NCBI GenBank assembly: GCA_030635045.1 | Contig: DAOVZP010000164.1 | Span: 1-5,012, forward strand | DNA: 5,012 nucleotides | Reading direction: 5' to 3' | DNA from: Bacteroidota bacterium | GTDB lineage: Bacteria > Bacteroidota > Bacteroidia > Bacteroidales > B18-G4 | Shown here: one piece after another, positions 1-5,012 of the stretch | Numbering within the stretch: the first letter of the stretch is position 1 | How the letters are laid out: each line of letters begins with the position of its first letter | Made by a program: the position numbers and the translations under genes | Notes under the pieces: model-generated | What the model was told of the DNA's origin: nothing | The model's input: the letters and a program-made list of their open reading frames with translations, nothing else | The model's database searches: none

Positions 1-923
1 GCTATAAAGAGATCAGTCATAACCTCTTATGGGTTCCCTGCCAGAAACTGCTGAGAACCGTAGTCCCCATCCATGTCACCAGCAGGGTCAATGCCCTGGC
101 AGTTCAGCGGCTATTTGATAAGACCGGGCTGATCAGACATGAGCTTGCACATCTTAAGATGGACTGGGAAGAATGTTGTTTCCGCTTATTATCAAGGCAG
201 TTCGGGGCAAAGATCAATACGGCTTCTTTTGAAATGCTGGCAAAAACGCTGCCAGTGAAAACACTGATGAAATATCACGGGGACCTCTTCCAGCTTGAGG
301 CCCTGTTATTCGGACAATCAGGCTTGCTAAACAGAAGCCTGTACGGAAAATTTCCCAGGCGCCTGAAAAAAGAGCATGGATACCTGGCGGCGAAACACCG
401 GCTGTCACCTATGCCGGGATATCTATGGAAATTCATGCGCCTTCGCCCCATTGCCTTCCCCAGCCTGAGGATCTCACAGCTTGCCGCATTATATCATAAA
501 AACCAAAGTGTATTCCAGGAGATCATTGAAATGGAAACAATTAATTCGCTGTACAGCTTTTTCGACCTGACAGCATCTGAATACTGGGACACTCATTACA
601 TTCTCGACAGGAAAAGCAAAAGATGTCAGAAGAAATTTGGCAGGCAAAGCATCCAGCTCCTGCTTATAAACGCCATCATCCCATTGATCCATTTGTACGG
701 GCAGGAGATGAACAAACCGGCACTATGCGACAGGGCATTAACATTTATGGAAATCCTCCCCCCGGAAAACAATGCCATTATCAGAAAATGGAATTCGATA
801 GGTGTCAGGGCAGAAAACAGCCTGGAAAGCCAGGGGCTTTTGCAGTTGAAGAATACTGCTTGTGATAATAAACTTTGCCTCGAATGCAGCATCGGCCATC
901 AGCTTCTCAAACAGCAGTATTAA
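1..923 (+). CDS. DUF2851 family protein, 5'-truncated by the window edge
   Basis: The frame is open from position 3 with no stop, so the gene begins upstream of the window; the ATG at 159 is internal. 306 residues are visible, ending in TAA at 921-923. By memory of the family (about 420-430 aa) 110-150 N-terminal residues are missing. The family match rests on the pattern DWEECCFRLLSRQFGAKIN, then FQLEALLFGQSGLL, then YLWKFMRLRP..FPSLRISQLAAL, and a Cys-containing tail CDNKLCLECSIG, all characteristic of DUF2851. The visible part has no signal peptide or obvious membrane segment, so it is probably cytoplasmic. The biochemical function of this family is unknown to me. The C-terminal cysteines (C-x4-C-x2-C) could bind metal, but that is inference. 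It is followed after 53 nt by the potassium channel gene, which has its own promoter motif, so an operon is not required. Confidence 0.85.
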   Translation, partial: YKEISHNLLWVPCQKLLRTVVPIHVTSRVNALAVQRLFDKTGLIRHELAHLKMDWEECCFRLLSRQFGAKINTASFEMLAKTLPVKTLMKYHGDLFQLEALLFGQSGLLNRSLYGKFPRRLKKEHGYLAAKHRLSPMPGYLWKFMRLRPIAFPSLRISQLAALYHKNQSVFQEIIEMETINSLYSFFDLTASEYWDTHYILDRKSKRCQKKFGRQSIQLLLINAIIPLIHLYGQEMNKPALCDRALTFMEILPPENNAIIRKWNSIGVRAENSLESQGLLQLKNTACDNKLCLECSIGHQLLKQQY

Positions 924-944
924 CAGGCTTGATGAAATAATTTC

Positions 945-952
945 TATCTTTG
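945..952 (+). promoter_or_regulatory. Bacteroidota-type -7 promoter element for the potassium channel gene
   Basis: The octamer TATCTTTG matches the Bacteroidota primary-sigma -7 consensus TAnnTTTG at every fixed position. It lies 22 nt after the DUF2851 stop and 24 nt before the TTG start at 977, which implies a short leader of roughly 15-20 nt. The -33 TTTG box is weak: nothing convincing lies about 19 nt upstream, and CTTG at 928-931 is too close. The assignment rests on the -7 motif and its position. Confidence 0.5.
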
Positions 953-976
953 TGCTTAGAATAAATCTAAAACAGA

Positions 977-1996
977 TTGGAACTATCCGGCAAAAGAAAG
1001 ATCCTCACAGCCATATTTATTCTTTGTGGCATCATGGTGCTTGGCGTAACAGGATATATGCTGATCGAAGGCGATAATTTCCTGAATTCGCTATACATGA
1101 CCATCATCACTATTTCCACGGTTGGTTTTGGCGAAATACACAGGCTCAGCAGTCCCGGCAAGGTATTCACAATGTTACTGATCCTTTCAAGTTTCGGTAT
1201 ATATGCCTATGCCATCTCCATCATCACCACTCATTTTGTGGAAGGACAGCTGGCAGGATTCTTTGCCCTGGGGGGCAGAAATAAATCAAAAGTTAAGAAA
1301 ATGAACAAGCATGTTATTATTTGCGGCTACGGGCGAAACGGACAGCAGGCAGCCCATGAGCTAATTGCTCACAAACAAGCGTTCGTCATCGTTGAAAACA
1401 GCCATGATGTGATCATGCATCACCTCAGTGAAGACTTCCGTTTCGTTGAAGGGGACGCCACCAACGATGATATTCTTGAAAAAGCAAAGATTAAAAATGC
1501 CAGGGCATTGATCACCACCTTGCCTAATGATGCCGACAATCTATTTGTAGCCCTCACCGCCAGGTCTTTAAATCCAACGATGATAATCATCAGCAGGGCA
1601 TCGAACGAAAGCTCAGAAAAGAAACTAAAAGTAGCCGGTGTTAATAATGTGGTGATGCCTGAGCGTGTTGGCGGAGCACATATGGCAACACTGGTTGCGA
1701 AGCCCGATGTAATGGAATTCCTTGAGATGCTTTCTGTACACGGAGCTGCTCCCACCAACCTGGAAGAGATCGTTTGCAGTGATCTTCCGGTAGATGTTTT
1801 AGATAAGACGATTTACGAGATCGGGATAAGAAAAAAGACCGGGGCCAATATAATCGGCTTCAAAACATCGGATGGTGAATTCATTCTGAATCCATCGCCT
1901 GATCTCAGTGTATCCAAAGGTTCTAAATTATTCGTGCTGGGCACTCCTGAACAGATTGCCAATATGAAGCAGATGATAAAAGGCGGTTTAGCCTGA
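977..1996 (+). CDS. Two-TM potassium channel with cytoplasmic RCK (TrkA-N/TrkA-C) domain
   Basis: A 339-residue MthK-like K+ channel. TM1 is at about residues 8-30, followed by the pore helix and selectivity filter TVGFGE (48-53), and TM2 at about 62-85. A linker leads to a Rossmann-type RCK/TrkA-N domain (about 111-235) with the nucleotide-binding loop GYGRNG (117-122), the acidic end of beta-2 at E140, and GDAT at 159-162. A TrkA-C domain covers about 262-339. In this family the filter conducts K+ across the inner membrane and the RCK ring gates the pore on binding a ligand such as NAD(H), a nucleotide or a divalent ion; the actual ligand cannot be read here. The start is TTG at 977. A stop at 968-970 excludes anything further upstream, and the next ATG (1034) would cut TM1 in half. 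It runs convergently to a CPA2 antiporter that carries the same kind of regulatory domain. Confidence 0.9.
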   Translation: MELSGKRKILTAIFILCGIMVLGVTGYMLIEGDNFLNSLYMTIITISTVGFGEIHRLSSPGKVFTMLLILSSFGIYAYAISIITTHFVEGQLAGFFALGGRNKSKVKKMNKHVIICGYGRNGQQAAHELIAHKQAFVIVENSHDVIMHHLSEDFRFVEGDATNDDILEKAKIKNARALITTLPNDADNLFVALTARSLNPTMIIISRASNESSEKKLKVAGVNNVVMPERVGGAHMATLVAKPDVMEFLEMLSVHGAAPTNLEEIVCSDLPVDVLDKTIYEIGIRKKTGANIIGFKTSDGEFILNPSPDLSVSKGSKLFVLGTPEQIANMKQMIKGGLA

Positions 1997-2016
1997 ACAT
2001 CGGGCCCTGGTATCCT
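1984..2016 (+). repeat. Left copy (A1) of 33-bp imperfect direct repeat, putative target-site duplication
   Basis: By hand alignment this matches 2570-2602 at 27 of 33 positions, with no gaps. It contains the channel's last codons and TGA stop (1994-1996). On the - strand it also encodes DTRARCSG followed by a stop, nearly the same as the antiporter C-terminus DTRSRCSD. Similarity ends sharply on both sides, and the last two bases overlap the 13-bp terminal repeat. Confidence 0.75.
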
Positions 2017-2027
2017 ACTGCCTTTTC
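2015..2027 (+). repeat. Left copy (B1) of 13-bp terminal direct repeat
   Basis: CTACTGCCTTTTC occurs identically at 2557-2569. On the - strand this copy supplies the final codons (KRQ) and TAG stop of the four-helix-bundle gene. The motif resembles the ACTGCC-type repeats I recall near such genes in Bacteroidota; that is unverified memory. Confidence 0.65.
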
Positions 2028-2368
2028 TTCGCAGTTTGAACAGTCCTGTAGAATATCGAGACCAATTGATTACTTTCATCAAGTACTCCATTTATCATGT
2101 TTTTATCCATGATGAGCCCTGTTTTAAGAATAATCTTGAGATTTAAATTTGATTCCCTGAGTTCTTTAAGAACAACCCCAATTTTATGAATAAAGTCTTT
2201 CTTAGTCTCTGCACTCTGGGATTCACCATAATTTAGAGCTGCACTTGCGCTTGATCTTAGCAATTGATTTATCAAATAATTACCAAAGTATTCTTTTTCA
2301 ATCTGCTTGCTTAAGTTGAATACTAAAACAGAAAAGTTCACAAGCCTGTCTTCTAGTTCTTTTCTCAT
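2015..2368 (-). CDS. Four-helix bundle protein (23S rRNA intervening-sequence protein family)
   Basis: A 117-residue protein starting MRKELEDRLVNFSVLVF. The core NYLINQLLRSSASAALNYGE (about residues 29-48) followed by AETKKDFIHKIGVVLKELRE is the hallmark of the four-helix bundle / IVS-protein family: Q-L-x-R-S-x-[ST]-x-x-N-x-E, then helices rich in Leu and Lys. The length is typical (about 115-125 aa). ATG at 2368 is preferred. The same frame opens to a TTG at 2410, but that would add 14 residues poor in family features and covering an inverted repeat. Members were first described as ORFs inside insertions in 23S rRNA genes of Leptospira and relatives and form pentameric helical bundles; their cellular role is unknown. 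Here it is a free-standing gene between two convergent ion-transport genes. It is AT-rich relative to them and lies inside a segment flanked by direct repeats, so it is probably acquired. Confidence 0.85.
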   Translation of the reverse strand: MRKELEDRLVNFSVLVFNLSKQIEKEYFGNYLINQLLRSSASAALNYGESQSAETKKDFIHKIGVVLKELRESNLNLKIILKTGLIMDKNMINGVLDESNQLVSIFYRTVQTAKKRQ

Positions 2369-2378
2369 ATTAATTGTG

Positions 2379-2405
2379 TTTGGGTTATACTTATTAATAC
2401 CCAAA
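2379..2405. repeat. Short inverted repeat in the leader of the four-helix-bundle gene
   Basis: The arms TTTGGGT (2379-2385) and ACCCAAA (2399-2405) are perfect reverse complements with a 13-nt AT-rich spacer. On the - strand the structure ends 10 nt before the preferred ATG at 2368. It could be an operator or a leader hairpin that masks the start. Arms of 7 bp are short enough that chance is possible in AT-rich DNA, and no regulator is identifiable. Confidence 0.35.
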
Positions 2406-2426
2406 TACAAGAAATGTCCCGTTTTT

Positions 2427-2556
2427 AATTGCGCGATTGAGGAGATTGAGCGATTGCCCGATATTCAAAGGTTAGCAGCACTTCGTTCAACCGGAGCGAA
2501 GCGGAGCTCGGCGAAGCCAATCTCATACATCGTGCAATCTTTGCCATCGCGCAATT
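2427..2556. repeat. 130-bp element bounded by inverted repeats
   Basis: The ends AATTGCGCGAT (2427-2437) and ATCGCGCAATT (2546-2556) are perfect 11-bp reverse complements. The pairing continues imperfectly to 28 bp (2427-2454 with 2529-2556, 22/28 by hand). The left arm has a tandem-like GATTGAG pattern (2435-2441, 2444-2450, then GATTGCC at 2452-2458). The centre is GC-rich with repeated CGGAGC (2492-2497, 2502-2507) and GCGAAGC (2496-2502, 2511-2517), and CTTCG (2481-2485) can pair with CGAAG (2497-2501). It has no convincing ORF. It resembles a dispersed REP/MITE-like palindromic repeat and could also act as a transcription barrier between the convergent genes. Confidence 0.6.
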
Positions 2557-2569
2557 CTACTGCCTTTTC
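2557..2569 (+). repeat. Right copy (B2) of 13-bp terminal direct repeat
   Basis: Identical to 2015-2027 (CTACTGCCTTTTC). It is directly adjacent on its left to the end of the 130-bp inverted-repeat element and on its right to the second 33-bp flanking repeat, so it marks the right boundary of the putative inserted unit. Confidence 0.65.
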
Positions 2570-2602
2570 CTGTTTAGTCTGAACAGCGACTCCTGGTATC
2601 CT
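2570..2602 (+). repeat. Right copy (A2) of 33-bp imperfect direct repeat, putative target-site duplication
   Basis: 27/33 identical to 1984-2016. On the - strand it encodes the genuine antiporter C-terminus DTRSRCSD with TAA at 2574-2576. On the + strand it retains a TGA (2580-2582) in the position corresponding to the channel's stop codon, with CLV before it where the channel has GLA. Confidence 0.75.
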
Positions 2603-4472
2603 CAAGGGCAGCACCGGTCCCGAATACTATCAGCACATCACCTCTTTTCAGGACTGACTCTCCATGTGGGATAAAATTGTCTGTTCCGCGCTGAATAAGG
2701 ACCAGCGTGCTTTCATTATGAAAATGAAAGTCCTTCACATGCACGCCGTCTGCCAATTTGCCGGTAATGGGAATTTCCTCCACGATGAAGTTTTCGAATG
2801 TATCAACCAGCGCATGATAGGTGCCGGGCCGTAATATCAGGTTCTCAATAGTAGCTGCCAGTGTCCGCCTTACATCCAATATCTCGACATTCAGCCTCTT
2901 AAGGGATTGTTCTATTGCTGCGTGCGTTGACTTTGAGATCAGTTTTTCATGATGGAATTCCTTTCTCAGTATCTCGCAGATCCTGATATTTTCTTCGTCA
3001 TTGCCGGTATGGACGACCACATAATCGGAGGATTGCAGTCCCAGTTTCAAAAAGGTTTTTACATCGGTTCCCTCACCAAAAACAGCAGAGATCCCCTTGC
3101 TCCTTATATCATTATACCGGCCCTTATCCCGCTCAACGATAGTGGATGAGCGTCCGTGCACTTTCAGCCTCCTTGCAAGCAAAACCCCGATACTGCTTCC
3201 CCCGACGATCACAACCTTTCGGCCTTTCTTCTTATCAACCGGGTTCATGCTATTGTATACCATGGGAGAGATCAGGCAGGTAATCACGGCCATGAGAATA
3301 AAGCTGGCATTGATACCTTCTGTAATGGCTCCCAGTCCAAGGCCAATTGTTGAAGCAGCAATGATAAGACTCAGCCTGGAAGACATCAGAAACCCGCCTG
3401 CCAGTGCCCTCCTCCTGCCAAAGAGCCGTATCCAGAGAAATGCAGGTGCTATTTTGACTAAGTAAAGCAGCACTAATAACAAGGCCAGGAACGGAATGAG
3501 AGTATTGTCGAATTCATTCAGGTGTGCCGGATTAAATTTCACGCCAACCATGATAAAGAAGACAGGTATAAAAAACCCAAAGCCCATACCATCCAGCTTT
3601 ATCATTAACAGCGATCTTTCCTTGTGAAGAAAGAAAGAAAGCAATAATCCACTCAGGAATGCTCCCAAAAGGATGACCTCCTCGCCCAGGATTTGTGCCA
3701 GGACAACAAAAATAAGTATCAACAGCAAGGTGCCCCTGACACTGATCTGCGAGGCCGCATGAGAAAGTTGGAAAGTGATCCTGCGAAAGATTGTTGCCTC
3801 CAGCCTCCTGCCAAGGACATAAAATATATAAACGAGAAGAAATAATACAAACACGAATAAGAGCTCAGGCTGAAACCCCCTGCTGATGATAAATGCCGTA
3901 AAAGTGAATAATAGGATGCTCAGGATATCAGCCACCGCAGCCGCCATGATTAGCATTTGTCCGAAATGGCCCAAAGTTTCACCCCGGTTCTTCAAAACGG
4001 GAAAAATTATTCCGACAGAAGTGGTCACCATGATCAAAGAGAAGTACCAGACATTAGGGATATACACTATTGCCGACAGGGCCGTTGCTCCCGCATATGA
4101 AAGTGTGAGCGTTAAGATAAAGAATACCAACGCGACCAAAAGTGGATTTTTAAGAAACCCCGGCAAAGTAAGCTTCCTCCTTGGAAATGCAGCAACGATC
4201 TGGTCGGTATTGATCTCCAGGCCGCTCAGGAACATCAGGAAGATAAAGCCTGTGAGCGCAAGGAATTCGAGTATTTCCATGCTGCCGCTGCCAACATTCA
4301 TAAGCAGGTACCGGCCAATGAAAAAACCAACCACAATCTCCACAATCACGGCAGGGATCCTTTGCAATCTTAAAACAGAAAGCAACATAGGTACAAACCA
4401 TGCGATCGCAACCACTATCAGCAGGGGCAGATATTCAAAATCAAATGAGATATTCAGCAGATATATTTCCAC
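2574..4472 (-). CDS. CPA2 (Kef-type) monovalent cation:proton antiporter with TrkA-N and TrkA-C domains
   Basis: A 632-residue inner-membrane protein. Residues 1-405 hold about 12-13 hydrophobic segments of the Na+/H+ exchanger (CPA2) fold, including the conserved FLMFLSGLEI (78-87) near TM3 and the ion-site helix AAAVADILSILL with D182. A basic linker (411-419) leads to a TrkA-N Rossmann domain (about 419-535), with nucleotide loop GGSSIG (424-429) and acidic E447 at the end of beta-2. A TrkA-C domain (about 550-625, ending VLKRGDVLIVFGT) closes the protein. The family exchanges K+ or Na+ for H+, and the KTN/RCK part gates it. I cannot decide the ion from sequence. The middle Gly of the GxGxxG loop is Ser426, so nucleotide affinity may be altered. 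The start is GTG at 4472: the frame is closed by a stop at 4482-4484 and the next Met is at residue 29. It faces the potassium channel tail to tail and is divergent from the AGCS symporter gene. Confidence 0.9.
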   Translation of the reverse strand: MEIYLLNISFDFEYLPLLIVVAIAWFVPMLLSVLRLQRIPAVIVEIVVGFFIGRYLLMNVGSGSMEILEFLALTGFIFLMFLSGLEINTDQIVAAFPRRKLTLPGFLKNPLLVALVFFILTLTLSYAGATALSAIVYIPNVWYFSLIMVTTSVGIIFPVLKNRGETLGHFGQMLIMAAAVADILSILLFTFTAFIISRGFQPELLFVFVLFLLVYIFYVLGRRLEATIFRRITFQLSHAASQISVRGTLLLILIFVVLAQILGEEVILLGAFLSGLLLSFFLHKERSLLMIKLDGMGFGFFIPVFFIMVGVKFNPAHLNEFDNTLIPFLALLLVLLYLVKIAPAFLWIRLFGRRRALAGGFLMSSRLSLIIAASTIGLGLGAITEGINASFILMAVITCLISPMVYNSMNPVDKKKGRKVVIVGGSSIGVLLARRLKVHGRSSTIVERDKGRYNDIRSKGISAVFGEGTDVKTFLKLGLQSSDYVVVHTGNDEENIRICEILRKEFHHEKLISKSTHAAIEQSLKRLNVEILDVRRTLAATIENLILRPGTYHALVDTFENFIVEEIPITGKLADGVHVKDFHFHNESTLVLIQRGTDNFIPHGESVLKRGDVLIVFGTGAALEDTRSRCSD

Positions 4473-4500
4473 AAAAATTATTTAGAATGATTATTTACAG

Positions 4501-4508
4501 TAAATATA
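4501..4508 (-). promoter_or_regulatory. Weak candidate -7 element for the antiporter gene
   Basis: Read on the - strand this is TATATTTA, 7 of 8 to TAnnTTTG counting the two free positions, 28 nt before the GTG start at 4472. I see no clear -33 box upstream of it. In an AT-rich 87-bp intergenic region such a match can occur by chance. Confidence 0.25.
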
Positions 4509-4534
4509 CAAAGAATTACATTTTAAGACATCCC

Positions 4535-4542
4535 TATGTTTT
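4535..4542 (+). promoter_or_regulatory. Weak candidate -7 element for the AGCS symporter gene
   Basis: TATGTTTT matches TAnnTTTG except at the last base and lies 29 nt before the ATG at 4572, a suitable spacing for a short leader. No convincing -33 TTTG is visible. The divergent intergenic region 4485-4571 must hold promoters for both flanking genes, which is the main support. Confidence 0.3.
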
Positions 4543-4571
4543 TTTATTTTAGCTGTTCTTAAGTCAAAACT

Positions 4572-5012
4572 ATGCATCCTATTCTGCAGACAATTGATGA
4601 TGCCATCCAAATATATAACAATTATGTTGGCGTTTATGCCGTGCTGGCTTTGCTTGTACCAACCGGAATTTATTTTATCATCCGGCTCAAGTTTTTAAAT
4701 GTCACAAAACTCGGGCACGCCATTCGGGTGGTGGCAGGAAAATATGACAAGAAGGGCGACAAAGGGGACGTCAGCCATTTTAAAGCACTTACAACAGCAC
4801 TTTCAGCAACGGTAGGCACCGGTAACATCGTTGGTGTTTCGCTGGCCATATACTGGGGTGGGCCCGGAGCCATATTCTGGATGTGGGTTACCGGCTTCCT
4901 GGGCATGATATTGAAATATGCCGAATGTACCCTCTCTCATAAATACAGGAAATTTAATTCCGATGGGAGTGTTTCGGGTGGCCCGATGTATTACATGGAA
5001 TATGGATTGAAA
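4572..5012 (+). CDS. AGCS-family sodium:alanine/glycine symporter, 3'-truncated by the window edge
   Basis: ATG at 4572 opens a frame that runs to the last base: 147 codons, about a third of the usual 450-550 aa. Family signatures are plain: FLNVTKLGHAIRVVAGKYD (41-59) after the first membrane segment (about 19-38), then TTALSATVGTGNIVGVSLAI (74-93), GGPGAIFWMWVTGFLGM (96-112), KYAECTLSHKYR (115-126) and GGPMYYMEYGLK (136-147). The TVGTGNIVG and GGPGAxFWMW blocks are conserved throughout the alanine or glycine:cation symporters (AlsT/DagA type), which import alanine or glycine with Na+ across the inner membrane; the first also contributes to substrate and Na+ binding. The ATG is the first plausible start, just after an AT-rich leader. 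It is divergent from the antiporter gene with 99 nt between start codons. A link between Na+-coupled import and cation:proton exchange is reasonable but is inference. Confidence 0.9.
   Translation, partial: MHPILQTIDDAIQIYNNYVGVYAVLALLVPTGIYFIIRLKFLNVTKLGHAIRVVAGKYDKKGDKGDVSHFKALTTALSATVGTGNIVGVSLAIYWGGPGAIFWMWVTGFLGMILKYAECTLSHKYRKFNSDGSVSGGPMYYMEYGLK

Larger units (their letters stand above)
2017..2569 (-). mobile_element. Putative inserted unit carrying a four-helix-bundle gene and an inverted-repeat element
   Basis: The segment lies exactly between two 33-bp direct repeats (1984-2016 and 2570-2602). It begins and ends with the 13-mer CTACTGCCTTTTC; the first copy starts two bases inside the left flank. 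It holds a four-helix-bundle gene (complement of 2015-2368) and a 130-bp inverted-repeat element (2427-2556) whose right end abuts the right 13-mer. The gene part is AT-rich: I count 54 G+C in 180 bases (30%) over 2221-2400, against 31/60 at 1501-1560 and 34/60 at 3361-3420 in the flanking genes. It encodes no transposase or recombinase, so any mobility would depend on enzymes elsewhere. An alternative is local duplication and rearrangement at the gene junction. Confidence 0.55.

Noticed and set aside
159..923. Treating the DUF2851 gene as a complete 254-aa protein starting at the ATG at 159
   Set aside because: The frame is open to the window start and the preceding 52 codons fit the family, so the ATG is internal.
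1420..1758. 112-aa open frame on the - strand
   Set aside because: It is antisense to the RCK domain of the channel, whose frame has clear motifs; this frame has none.
2369..2410. Extended TTG start for the four-helix-bundle gene
   Set aside because: The extra 14 residues do not look like the family and overlap the inverted repeat; the ATG at 2368 gives a typical length.
2435..2458. GATTGAG-type microrepeats as a CRISPR array or satellite
   Set aside because: There are only three short, imperfect units without spacers of constant length; they are better explained as part of the palindromic element.
2307..2582. 91-aa open frame on the + strand across the four-helix start and the palindromic element
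   Set aside because: It is antisense to the four-helix gene, runs through the repeat and has no family features. Its last residues CLV and stop are only the duplicated counterpart of the channel's tail.
3886..4485. 199-aa open frame on the + strand
   Set aside because: It lies entirely antisense to the well-supported antiporter membrane domain, has no recognisable domain, and its Ile/Lys/Thr-rich composition is what antisense of membrane helices gives.
4670..4906. 78-aa open frame on the - strand
   Set aside because: It is antisense to the conserved core of the AGCS symporter.

Overview
The window looks like a chromosomal segment from a member of the Bacteroidota. The reasons are the partial DUF2851-family gene at the left edge (a family I know from Bacteroidota), a good match to the Bacteroidota -7 promoter motif TAnnTTTG upstream of the second gene, AT-rich leaders without Shine-Dalgarno sequences, and GC of roughly 45-55% in the gene bodies I counted by hand.

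Layout from left to right: (1) the 3' part of a DUF2851 gene on the + strand, cut by the window start; (2) a two-TM potassium channel with a cytoplasmic RCK (TrkA-N/TrkA-C) module, + strand, TTG start; (3) an AT-rich stretch holding a small four-helix-bundle gene of the 23S-rRNA-intervening-sequence family on the - strand, followed by a 130-bp inverted-repeat element; (4) a large CPA2 (Kef-type) cation:proton antiporter with its own TrkA-N/TrkA-C domains, - strand, GTG start; (5) an 87-bp divergent intergenic region; (6) the N-terminal third of an AGCS-family sodium:alanine/glycine symporter, + strand, cut by the window end.

Functionally, the channel and the antiporter form a tail-to-tail pair of nucleotide-gated monovalent-cation transporters, a plausible K+/pH homeostasis locus. 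The neighbouring sodium-coupled amino-acid carrier shares the divergent promoter region with the antiporter.

The most interesting structure is the junction between channel and antiporter. The two genes end in near-identical 33-bp direct repeats (1984-2016 and 2570-2602, 27/33 identical by hand alignment). Between them lies a segment of about 553 bp that itself begins and ends with the same 13-mer (2015-2027 and 2557-2569) and carries the four-helix-bundle gene plus the inverted-repeat element. The left 33-bp copy still encodes, antisense, a relic of the antiporter's C-terminus. The simplest reading is that the two genes once overlapped by 9 nt tail to tail. A four-helix-bundle unit then inserted there with a long target duplication, leaving each gene with its own intact stop codon. 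This is an inference from one sequence and needs comparison with an empty site.
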